Assembly (NCBI RefSeq): GCF_900141985.1
Contig: NZ_FQZK01000017.1
Span: 59,520 to 123,519, forward strand
DNA: 64,000 nt
From: Nocardiopsis flavescens
GTDB taxonomy: Bacteria > Actinomycetota > Actinomycetes > Streptosporangiales > Streptosporangiaceae
Direction of reading: 5' to 3'
Every line of letters starts with the position of its first letter. The stretch's first letter is position 1. The notes below the pieces were generated by a model, which was not told the origin of the DNA, made no database searches, and saw only the letters and a list, made by a program, of their open reading frames with translations. Of this stretch, positions 28,985-36,340 are shown piece by piece. A program made the translations under genes and the position numbers.

Positions 28985-31900
28985 ATGCCCCTACTCGTCG
29001 ACAGCGGTCCCGTGTTCATCGGCCGCAGGGCCGAACTCGGCGCCCTGCGCGACCACGCGCGCCGCACCCGCGACACCGGCCCCGGCATGCTCCTGCTGGG
29101 CGGCGACGCGGGCATCGGCAAGAGCCGCCTCGTCAGCGAGTTCGCCGCCACCCTGCCCCCGGGCTCGGTCTACGTCGGCGCCTGCCTCCAACTCGGCGGC
29201 GACGGCCTGGCCTACGCACCCTTCACCGCGGTCCTGCGCCAGCTCCTGCGCGAGCGCGGACCCGGGCTCTTCGCCGCCGCCGCCCCCGGCGGCACCCGCG
29301 AACTCGCCCGCCTCCTGCCCGAACTGGGCGAGCCCTCCGGCGGACGCGACGAGAACCGCGGTACCGGCTTCGAGCCGGAGAACCGCGGCATCCTCTTCGA
29401 GCAGGTCCTGCGGCTGCTCTCGCTGAGCGCCGGGGACGACGGCGTCACGTTCGTCCTGGAGGACCTGCACTGGGCCGACGGCGCCACCCGCGACCTGCTC
29501 GTCTTCCTCATCCGCAACCTCGAACTCCCCGGCGTGCAGATCCTCGCCACCTACCGCAGCGACGACCTGCACCGGGCCCACCCGCTGCGCCGCCTGCTGC
29601 CCGAGCTCCAGCGCGTCCCCGGCGTGGAGTCGCTGCACCTGGCACCGCTGACCCTCGCCGAGACCGGCGAGCACGCCACCGCCCTGCGCGGCGGACGCGC
29701 ACCGGCACCACACGAACTGGACGAGCTGTACCGCCGCACCGAGGGCGTCCCCCTGTTCGTGGAGTCCCTGGCCGACGCCCCCGCCGGCCGCGGCGACGTC
29801 CCCGACCTGTTCCGCGACCTGCTCCTGGAACCGCTCCAGCGCTTCGACGACACCGCCCGGGCCGTCCTGCGCACGGCCTCGGTGGGCGCCGTCTCCGGGG
29901 GCATCGACCACGAGGTGCTGCGCCGGGCCGCCGACCTGCCCGACCCCGACCTGGAGGCGGCGCTGCACGCCCTGGTCGACGCCAACGTCCTCAAGGTCCA
30001 CGGCGAGGGCTACCGGTTCCGGCACGCCCTGCTGCGCGACGCCGTGCACGGCGAACTCCTGCCCGGCCCCCACACCCGCGCGCACCTGCGCTTCGCCCGC
30101 CTCATCGACGAGCACCCCGAACTGTTCCCCTACGACCGGCGCGCCGCGGAGGAGGCCCACCACTACATGGCCGCCCGCGAGCTGCCGCGGGCGCTCCAGG
30201 CGGCCTGGTGGGCTGCGGTCCGCGCCTCGGACACCCTCGCCTACGGCGAGGAGCTCGACATGCTGGAGCGGGTCCTGTCCCTGTGGGACCAGGTGCCCGA
30301 CGCCCGCGACCGCGTCCAGGACCGCACCTGGGCGGAGGTCGTCTCCCGCGCCGCCGGGGCGGCCGTGGAGGCCGGGCGGGGGCGGCGCGCCCGCGAACTC
30401 GCCGACGCCGCCCTGGCGACCCTGCCCCGGGACCCCGCCGACGACAGCACCCGCGCGGTCAAGGCCACCCTGCTGCGCCGCCGCGGCCTGGCCCGCTCCC
30501 TGAGCACCTGCGGCGGGGGCATCACCGACCTCGTCGCCGCCCTGGAGCTGCACCCGCCCCACATGCCGGGCTACGCGTCCCTGCTGTCCATCCTGGCCCG
30601 CGAGAGCCTGCGCCACCGCGCCGACCGCGTCGCCCCGCCCGACCAGGAGCGGCTGCGCGACCTGCGCGAGACCGGGCACTCGGTCAGCGAGCTCGCCGAG
30701 CGGGCCATCGCCCTGGCCGAGGGCTCCGACGCCACCGACCGGTGCGCGGCCGCCGACGCCCGCATCACCCTGGGCAGCCTGTACATCGGCGAGGGCGACC
30801 TGGAACTCGGGCGCCCGCTCATCGAGGAGGCCATGCGGACCGCCGCCGAGGTCTCCGAACCCTCCGTGGAGGCGCGCGGCGCCGGGAACCTCGGACACTT
30901 CCTGCGCGAGCTGGGCCGCCACGAGGAGGGCCTGAAGGTCCTGGAGGAGTCCCTGGCCCGCCACGAGGAGATGGGCTGGGCCTCGGTCCACAAGACGTTC
31001 AACCACCAGAACCGCGCCGAGATCCACTTCGAGCTGGGCCACCTGTCCCAGGCCCGCGAGATCTGCGAGATGATCCTGCGCACCCGCGCACCCGTCAAGG
31101 ACCGCAGCTACGTGGACGCCGTCCTGGCCCGCAGCGCCGCCGCCGCGGGCGACCTGGAGACCGCCCTGGAGGTGTCCGGCTGGTCCCGCCGGGACCGCCT
31201 CCCCGACGCCCAGCGCATGAACATCATCCAACTGGACCTGCTGGCCAAGCTGGAGGCCGGCCTGGCGGAGGGCTCGGTGGACGCCGTCCTGGCACTGTCC
31301 GAGCGCGCCCTGGAGCAGCTGGAGCTGGAGGCCGCGCGCGGCTACACCTGGCCCCTGGTGGACGTGATGGCCGAGGCCGCCGCGCGCGGCGCGGAATCCG
31401 GCGCCGACGAGGCCGCCGCCCGGCGCGTCATGGACATGGCCGTCCGGGTCACCGGCGCCATGGCCGTCACCGGCTCGCCCCAGCGCGCCCACCGCCGCCG
31501 GGTCCTGGCCCACGCCGCCGGGCTGGACGGCACCACCGGCCCCGAGCGGTGCCTCGAACTCTGGGAGCGGGCCGTCGCCGCCTGGGAGGACACCCCGATG
31601 GTGCTCCACCTGGCCTCCGCGCGGCTGCGCACGGCCCGCGCCGCCGTGGCCGCCGGGGAGCGCGACCGGGCCCGCGCCCTGGTGCGCGCCGCCCACGCCG
31701 CCGCCGACGGGCACGGAGCCGCCCCGCTGGCGGCCTCCGCCGCGGACCTGGCCCGCCGCCTGGGCGTCGGACTCACCGACGAGGCGCCCGCCCCGGCCGC
31801 GCCCGCCGGGCTCACCGCCCGCGAGCTGGAGGTCTCCCGGCTGCTCGCCGCCGGGAGCACCAACGCCCGCATCGCCGAGGAGCTGTTCATCTCGGCCAAG

Positions 31901-31996
31901 ACGGCCAGCGTCCACGTGTCCAACATCCTCGCCAAGCTGGGCGTGCCCAACCGGGCCACCGCCGGGGCGCGGCTGCGCGACCTGGGCCTGGGCTGA
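28985..31996 (+). CDS. LAL-family LuxR transcriptional regulator 2
   Basis: 1003 residues. The layout is the same as regulator 1: FIGRRAELGAL start, Walker A LLGGDAGIGKSRLVSEF, VLEDLHWADGAT, TPR-like middle, and C-terminal HTH GLTARELEVSRLLAAGSTNARIAEELFIS. Extended blocks shared with regulator 1 (for example FLIRNLELPGVQ and RAHPLRRLLPEL) show that the pair arose by duplication. The start follows a CATAAT hexamer by 7 nt. It converges on nadE with a 40-bp gap. Target genes unknown. Confidence 0.9.
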   Translation: MPLLVDSGPVFIGRRAELGALRDHARRTRDTGPGMLLLGGDAGIGKSRLVSEFAATLPPGSVYVGACLQLGGDGLAYAPFTAVLRQLLRERGPGLFAAAAPGGTRELARLLPELGEPSGGRDENRGTGFEPENRGILFEQVLRLLSLSAGDDGVTFVLEDLHWADGATRDLLVFLIRNLELPGVQILATYRSDDLHRAHPLRRLLPELQRVPGVESLHLAPLTLAETGEHATALRGGRAPAPHELDELYRRTEGVPLFVESLADAPAGRGDVPDLFRDLLLEPLQRFDDTARAVLRTASVGAVSGGIDHEVLRRAADLPDPDLEAALHALVDANVLKVHGEGYRFRHALLRDAVHGELLPGPHTRAHLRFARLIDEHPELFPYDRRAAEEAHHYMAARELPRALQAAWWAAVRASDTLAYGEELDMLERVLSLWDQVPDARDRVQDRTWAEVVSRAAGAAVEAGRGRRARELADAALATLPRDPADDSTRAVKATLLRRRGLARSLSTCGGGITDLVAALELHPPHMPGYASLLSILARESLRHRADRVAPPDQERLRDLRETGHSVSELAERAIALAEGSDATDRCAAADARITLGSLYIGEGDLELGRPLIEEAMRTAAEVSEPSVEARGAGNLGHFLRELGRHEEGLKVLEESLARHEEMGWASVHKTFNHQNRAEIHFELGHLSQAREICEMILRTRAPVKDRSYVDAVLARSAAAAGDLETALEVSGWSRRDRLPDAQRMNIIQLDLLAKLEAGLAEGSVDAVLALSERALEQLELEAARGYTWPLVDVMAEAAARGAESGADEAAARRVMDMAVRVTGAMAVTGSPQRAHRRRVLAHAAGLDGTTGPERCLELWERAVAAWEDTPMVLHLASARLRTARAAVAAGERDRARALVRAAHAAADGHGAAPLAASAADLARRLGVGLTDEAPAPAAPAGLTARELEVSRLLAAGSTNARIAEELFISAKTASVHVSNILAKLGVPNRATAGARLRDLGLG

Positions 31997-32036
31997 GCCC
32001 TGCGGGCGGCCCTCACCGCCCCGCCGCGGGGACGGC

Positions 32037-33809
32037 TCAGACCGTCCAGCGGTTGGTGATGGGCAGCCGCCGGTCCCGGCCCAGGTTGCGGGCGCTGATC
32101 TTGGTGCCCGGCGCCGACTGGCGGCGCTTGTACTCGGCCCGGTCCACCAGGCGGATGACGCGCCGCACCAGCTCGGGGTCGTACCCGGCGAAGACCAGCT
32201 CGGCCTCGCCCTTGTCGGTGCCGATGTAGGCGTCCAGCACCGCGTCCAGCACCGCGTAGTCGGGCAGCGAGTCGGAGTCGAGCTGGTCCGGGCTCAGCTC
32301 GGCGCTGGGCGGCTTCTCGATCGAGTTCTCCGGGATCGGCGGGACCTCCCCCGCCCGCTCCGCCTCGGCGTTGCGCCACCGGGCCAGCTCCCACACCAGC
32401 GACTTCCAGCAGTCCTTGATGGGCGCGAACCCGCCCACCGAGTCGCCGTACAGCGTGGAGTACCCGGTGGCCGCCTCGCTCTTGTTGCCGGTGGCCAGCA
32501 CCAGGTGGCCCTCCTGGTTGGACAGCGCCATCACCAGGGTGCCCCGCACCCGGGCCTGGAGGTTCTCCGCCGCCAGCCCGTCCAGGGGCGCGCCCGCCCC
32601 GGCCGCGGCCGACTCGAAGGCCTCCACCACCGGGGCGATCGCGATCGTGCGGGCCGCGAACCCCTGCCGCCGGGCCAGCTCCTGGGCGTCGGAGACGGAG
32701 TGGTCGCTGGAGTGCGCGCTGGGCAGCAGCACGCCGTGCACCCGGTCGGCGCCCACGGCATCCACGGCGATGGCCGCGGTGAGCGCCGAGTCGATGCCGC
32801 CGGAGACCGCCACCAGCACCGACCCGAACCCGTTCTTGACCGTGTAGTCGCGCAGGCCGGTGACCAGCGCCCGGTACACCTCGCCCACGTCCGACAGCGG
32901 GTCCGGGCGCGGGGTGACCGTGTTCTCCTGCGGGGTGTAGGGCTCCACCGGGTCGGCGGAGACCGTGCGCCGCACCACCGTCAGGCCGTCCACGACCCCG
33001 CCGTCGCGGACGCCCTCCCCGCCGCCCGCGGGCAGGTCGAGGTCGGCCACGAGCAGCTCCTCGGTGAACTGGGGCGCGCGGGCCACCAGCTCGCCCTCGG
33101 CGTCCACCACCAGCGAGTCGCCCTCGAAGACCAGCTCGTCCTGGCCGCCCACCATGTTCACGTAGGCCAGCGCCGCCCCGATCTCCCGGGCGCGCCGCTG
33201 GCACAGCTCCAGGCGCACGTCGTCCTTGTGCCGCTCGTAGGGGGACCCGTTGAGCGACAGCAGCAGCCCCACGCGGGCGGCGCGGGCCGCCGTGACGGGG
33301 CCGCCCTCCTGCCACAGGTCCTCGCACACCGCGATCCCCACGTCCACCCCGCGCACCCGCACCACCGGCAGGGTGTCGCCGGGGACGAAGTTGCGGAACT
33401 CGTCGAACACGCCGTAGTTGGGCAGGTGGTGCTTGGCGGAGGTGACCGCGACCGCCCCCTCGTGCAGGACCGCCACCGCGTTCTGCGGGGCGCCCGCGGG
33501 CTGCCCGTACCGGGCGCCCGGCCCCTCCCTGCGCGCCAGGAAGCCCACCACGACCGGCAGGTCGCCCAGTCCCCGCTCCGCCAGCTCCCCGGCCAGGCGG
33601 TGGACCGCCTTGACCGACGCCGACACGAAGGAGTTGCGCAGCGCCAGGTCCTCCACCGGGTATCCGGTGACGGCCATCTCCGGCAGGGCGAGCAGGTGCG
33701 CCCCCCGGTCCCGGGCCCGCCGGGCGGCGTCCACGACGATCCTCAGATTGCCCTCCAGGTCACCGACGGTGGGGTTGACCTGGGCGAGTGCGATTCTCAG
33801 CTGTGCCAC
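32037..33809 (-). CDS. nadE: Glutamine-dependent NAD+ synthetase
   Basis: 590 residues from a GTG at 33809. The N-terminal nitrilase-type glutaminase (about 1-270) has catalytic Glu in LPEMAVTGYP, Lys in SAKHHLPNYGVFDE and Cys in IAVCEDLW. The C-terminal synthetase (about 310-590) has the PP-loop VAVSGGIDSALTA and NKSEAATGYSTLYGD. It makes NAD from deamido-NAD using glutamine-derived ammonia. It is divergent from the glutamine synthetase gene, a pairing also known near glnE in Streptomyces. Confidence 0.96.
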   Translation of the reverse strand: MAQLRIALAQVNPTVGDLEGNLRIVVDAARRARDRGAHLLALPEMAVTGYPVEDLALRNSFVSASVKAVHRLAGELAERGLGDLPVVVGFLARREGPGARYGQPAGAPQNAVAVLHEGAVAVTSAKHHLPNYGVFDEFRNFVPGDTLPVVRVRGVDVGIAVCEDLWQEGGPVTAARAARVGLLLSLNGSPYERHKDDVRLELCQRRAREIGAALAYVNMVGGQDELVFEGDSLVVDAEGELVARAPQFTEELLVADLDLPAGGGEGVRDGGVVDGLTVVRRTVSADPVEPYTPQENTVTPRPDPLSDVGEVYRALVTGLRDYTVKNGFGSVLVAVSGGIDSALTAAIAVDAVGADRVHGVLLPSAHSSDHSVSDAQELARRQGFAARTIAIAPVVEAFESAAAGAGAPLDGLAAENLQARVRGTLVMALSNQEGHLVLATGNKSEAATGYSTLYGDSVGGFAPIKDCWKSLVWELARWRNAEAERAGEVPPIPENSIEKPPSAELSPDQLDSDSLPDYAVLDAVLDAYIGTDKGEAELVFAGYDPELVRRVIRLVDRAEYKRRQSAPGTKISARNLGRDRRLPITNRWTV

Positions 33810-34058
33810 GGCCCCGAGCCTAGCCGGGCGGGCACGCCCGGGTCGGACACGGGGTCCGCCCGGTGCGGTGGGCGCGGGTTCCCGGGCGCGCCCGGACGGG
33901 TAGGCCCCGTGTCGCGCCGCCACCGGCGATAATGCCCAAAGGAGGGGACGAACCGGACGGCCCGGCGGGCGGGCGCGGAAATACCCCGGAAATATGCGCA
34001 CGGCAGACTGGGACCGGGACACCGGCTCCGGGCCGACCGCCATCGAGGAAGGTTGATC
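33810..34058. promoter_or_regulatory. Divergent nadE / glnA2-like promoter region
   Basis: 249 bp with no gene. A GATAAT hexamer near 33928 could serve the plus-strand gene, and the AT-richer stretch GGAAATATGCG lies near 33990. No palindromic operator stands out. Confidence 0.4.
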
Positions 34059-35420
34059 GTGAATCGACAGCAGGAATTCGTGCTCCGCACGTTGGAGGAG
34101 CGCGACATCCGGTTCGTGCGGCTGTGGTTCACCGACGTGCTCGGGTACCTCAAGTCGGTCGCAGTGGCCCCCGCCGAGCTGGAGGCGGCCTTCTCCGAGG
34201 GCATCGGGTTCGACGGCTCCGCGATCGAGGGCTTCGCGCGCGTCTACGAGGCCGACATGCTGGCCCAGCCGGACCCGTCCACGTTCCAGGTGCTGCCCTG
34301 GCGCAACGAACCGCACGGCACCGCGCGCATGTACTGCGACATCCTCATGCCCGACGGCTCGCCGTCCCCCGCCGACCCCCGGCACGTCCTCAAGCGCCAG
34401 CTGGGCAAGGCCTCCGATCTGGGGTTCACGTTCTACACGCACCCCGAGATCGAGTTCTACCTGCTCAAGAAGATGCCCGAGCTGGGCGAGCTGCCCGTGC
34501 CCAACGACTCCGGCGGCTACTTCGACCACACCCCGCACAACAGCGCCCACGACTTCCGGCGCAACGCCATCAACATGCTGGAGGCCATGGGCATCTCGGT
34601 GGAGTTCAGCCACCACGAGGGCGGCCCGGGCCAGCAGGAGATCGACCTGCGGTACGCGGACGCGCTGACCACCGCCGACAACATCATGACCTTCCGGCTC
34701 GTGATGAAGGAGGTGGCGATGGAGCAGGACGTGTACGCGACGTTCATGCCCAAGCCCTTCACCCAGTACCCGGGGTCGGGCATGCACACCCACCTGTCGC
34801 TGTTCGAGGGCGACCGCAACGCCTTCTACGAGCCCGGCGCGGAGTACCAGCTGTCCAAGGTGGGGCGCGGGTTCATCGCGGGCCTGCTGCGGCACGCCGA
34901 CGAGATCACCGCGGTCACCAACCAGTGGGTGAACTCCTACAAGCGGCTGTGGGACGACCCGGCCGCCTCCGCCGGCATGGGCGGCGAGGCGCCCGCCTAC
35001 ATCTGCTGGGGGCACAACAACCGGTCCGCCCTGGTCCGGGTGCCCATGTACAAGCCCGGCAAGTCCAACTCCAGCCGGATCGAGATCCGGTCGATGGACA
35101 CCGCCTGCAACCCGTACCTGGCGTACGCCGTGATCCTGGCCGCGGGCCTGAAGGGCATCGAGGAGGGCTACGAGCTGCCGCCGGGCGCCGAGGACGACGT
35201 GTGGGCGCTCACCGACTCCGAGCGCCGGGCGCTGGGCATCCGGCCGCTGCCGCAGAGCCTGGACGAGGCGATCCGGCTGATGGAGAACAGCGAGCTGGTC
35301 GCGGAGACGCTGGGCGAGCACGTGTTCGACTTCTTCCTGCGCAACAAGAAGGCCGAGTGGCGCGACTACCGCCGCCAGGTCACCCCGTACGAGTTGCAGC
35401 GCTACCTGCCGACTCTGTAG
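34059..35420 (+). CDS. glnA2: Type I glutamine synthetase family enzyme, GlnA2-like (probable gamma-glutamylpolyamine synthetase)
   Basis: 453 residues from a GTG at 34059, six nt after AGGAAGG. GS signatures: FDGSAIEGFARVYEADM, the ATP-site block KPFTQYPGSGMHTHLS and the NRSALVRVP region. The adenylylation-loop segment reads GYELPPGAED rather than the NLYDLPPEE of GlnA. In Streptomyces coelicolor the gene close to glnE and nadE is SCO2241 (glnA2), whose product glutamylates polyamines, not ammonia. By sequence opening (QQEFVLRTLEERDIRFVRLW) and synteny this is the GlnA2 type. True glutamine synthetase activity cannot be excluded. Confidence 0.82.
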   Translation: MNRQQEFVLRTLEERDIRFVRLWFTDVLGYLKSVAVAPAELEAAFSEGIGFDGSAIEGFARVYEADMLAQPDPSTFQVLPWRNEPHGTARMYCDILMPDGSPSPADPRHVLKRQLGKASDLGFTFYTHPEIEFYLLKKMPELGELPVPNDSGGYFDHTPHNSAHDFRRNAINMLEAMGISVEFSHHEGGPGQQEIDLRYADALTTADNIMTFRLVMKEVAMEQDVYATFMPKPFTQYPGSGMHTHLSLFEGDRNAFYEPGAEYQLSKVGRGFIAGLLRHADEITAVTNQWVNSYKRLWDDPAASAGMGGEAPAYICWGHNNRSALVRVPMYKPGKSNSSRIEIRSMDTACNPYLAYAVILAAGLKGIEEGYELPPGAEDDVWALTDSERRALGIRPLPQSLDEAIRLMENSELVAETLGEHVFDFFLRNKKAEWRDYRRQVTPYELQRYLPTL

Positions 35421-35428
35421 GACGCGCC

Positions 35429-35457
35429 GGACGCGGGCCCGGGGCGGGCCCGCGTCC
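35429..35457 (+). terminator. Terminator between glnA2-like and the convergent gene
   Basis: A 12-bp perfect stem (GGACGCGGGCCC, 35429-35440 with 35446-35457) with a 5-nt loop, ten bp after the stop and just before the end of the convergent gene. It is a T-less GC hairpin that could act in both directions. Confidence 0.7.
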
Positions 35458-35471
35458 CCGGCGCACCGGGG

Positions 35472-35960
35472 TCAGCGGTCGCGGCGGCGGGCGAGCAGCG
35501 CCGTGGCGACCGCGCCGGCCGCCCCCAGGAGGAAGACCAGGGCGAGCGGGCCGAGCACGAAGACCACCAGGCCCAGGCCGATGTTGGCGCCGATGCCCGG
35601 CGCGGTGGCCACCGCCCACAGCAGGCCCCCGAACAGCGCCACCGGCACCAGCAGGAACGCCCCCAGCGCCCAGGCGAAGGCCGCCCGCCCCGCACGCTGT
35701 TCACGGACCACCAGGATCGCGCCCGCGACGGCGAGCACCGCGCCGACGGCGCCGATGACGGGCACGGACCACTCCGGCAGCGGCGGCGGCACGATCGCGT
35801 AGTCCGCCTCCTGGGGCGTGATCCCCCAGGCGCGCGCCTCCTCCGGCGAGGTGCGGGACGCCCACCAGGCGGCCAGCGCGGAACCGGCCAGCAGCAGCAC
35901 GGTGTACAGGGCGAACACCGGTCGGGGGGTGCGGTGGGGGTGGGTCAGCGTCGTGTCCAT
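35472..35960 (-). CDS. Membrane protein (162 aa), DUF-type
   Basis: 162 residues. An N-terminal segment (about 15-34) is followed by an extracytoplasmic loop with PPPLPEWSVPV, then three further hydrophobic segments (about 66-84, 96-115, 122-155) and a basic end ARRRDR. No enzymatic motif. The ATG at 35960 is chosen; an upstream extension has no coding character. Unknown function; convergent with the glutamine synthetase-like gene. Confidence 0.7.
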   Translation of the reverse strand: MDTTLTHPHRTPRPVFALYTVLLLAGSALAAWWASRTSPEEARAWGITPQEADYAIVPPPLPEWSVPVIGAVGAVLAVAGAILVVREQRAGRAAFAWALGAFLLVPVALFGGLLWAVATAPGIGANIGLGLVVFVLGPLALVFLLGAAGAVATALLARRRDR

Positions 35961-36340
35961 ACCCCTGATCCTCCCCCCGGGCCCCGGTCGGACGCATGAG
36001 TACCCGGACTCAGTCGCGTCCTCGGCGGGGTGAGGCGGGGCACTCCGGCGGCGGACCGGCCCCGCCACCGCCGCGGGGCCGCCCCCGGCAGGACCGGGCC
36101 AGCGGTCCCCCTCGTGCCTTTCCGGTGACGGGGCCCCTGTCCCCCTCACACCTTTCCGACAGCGGGACCCGGCGACCGCACCCTGGGGCGGACCGGCCCA
36201 TCACCGCCGCGGGACCGCCCCCGGCGGGGCCGGGAGCACGGTCCCCTCACACCTGCCGGCAACGGGGCCCGGCGGCCGGCCGCGCCCTCCCCCGCGGGCA
36301 CGGGAAGGAGGCCGTGCGGTGCGCTCCCGGCAGGCCGCGC
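35961..36340. repeat. Intergenic region with degenerate direct repeats
   Basis: 380 bp without a gene. Two imperfect copies of an about 85-bp segment (about 36050-36135 and 36190-36270) share GGCGGACCGGCCC, ACCGCCGCGG, CCGCCCCCGGC and an end with CGGGGCCC. A partial third copy with CACACCTTTCCGACAGCGGG lies between them. Confidence 0.55.

Noticed and set aside
32037..35321. nadE extended upstream to 35321
   Set aside because: The extension is antisense to the glutamine synthetase-like gene. NadE homology starts at the GTG at 33809.
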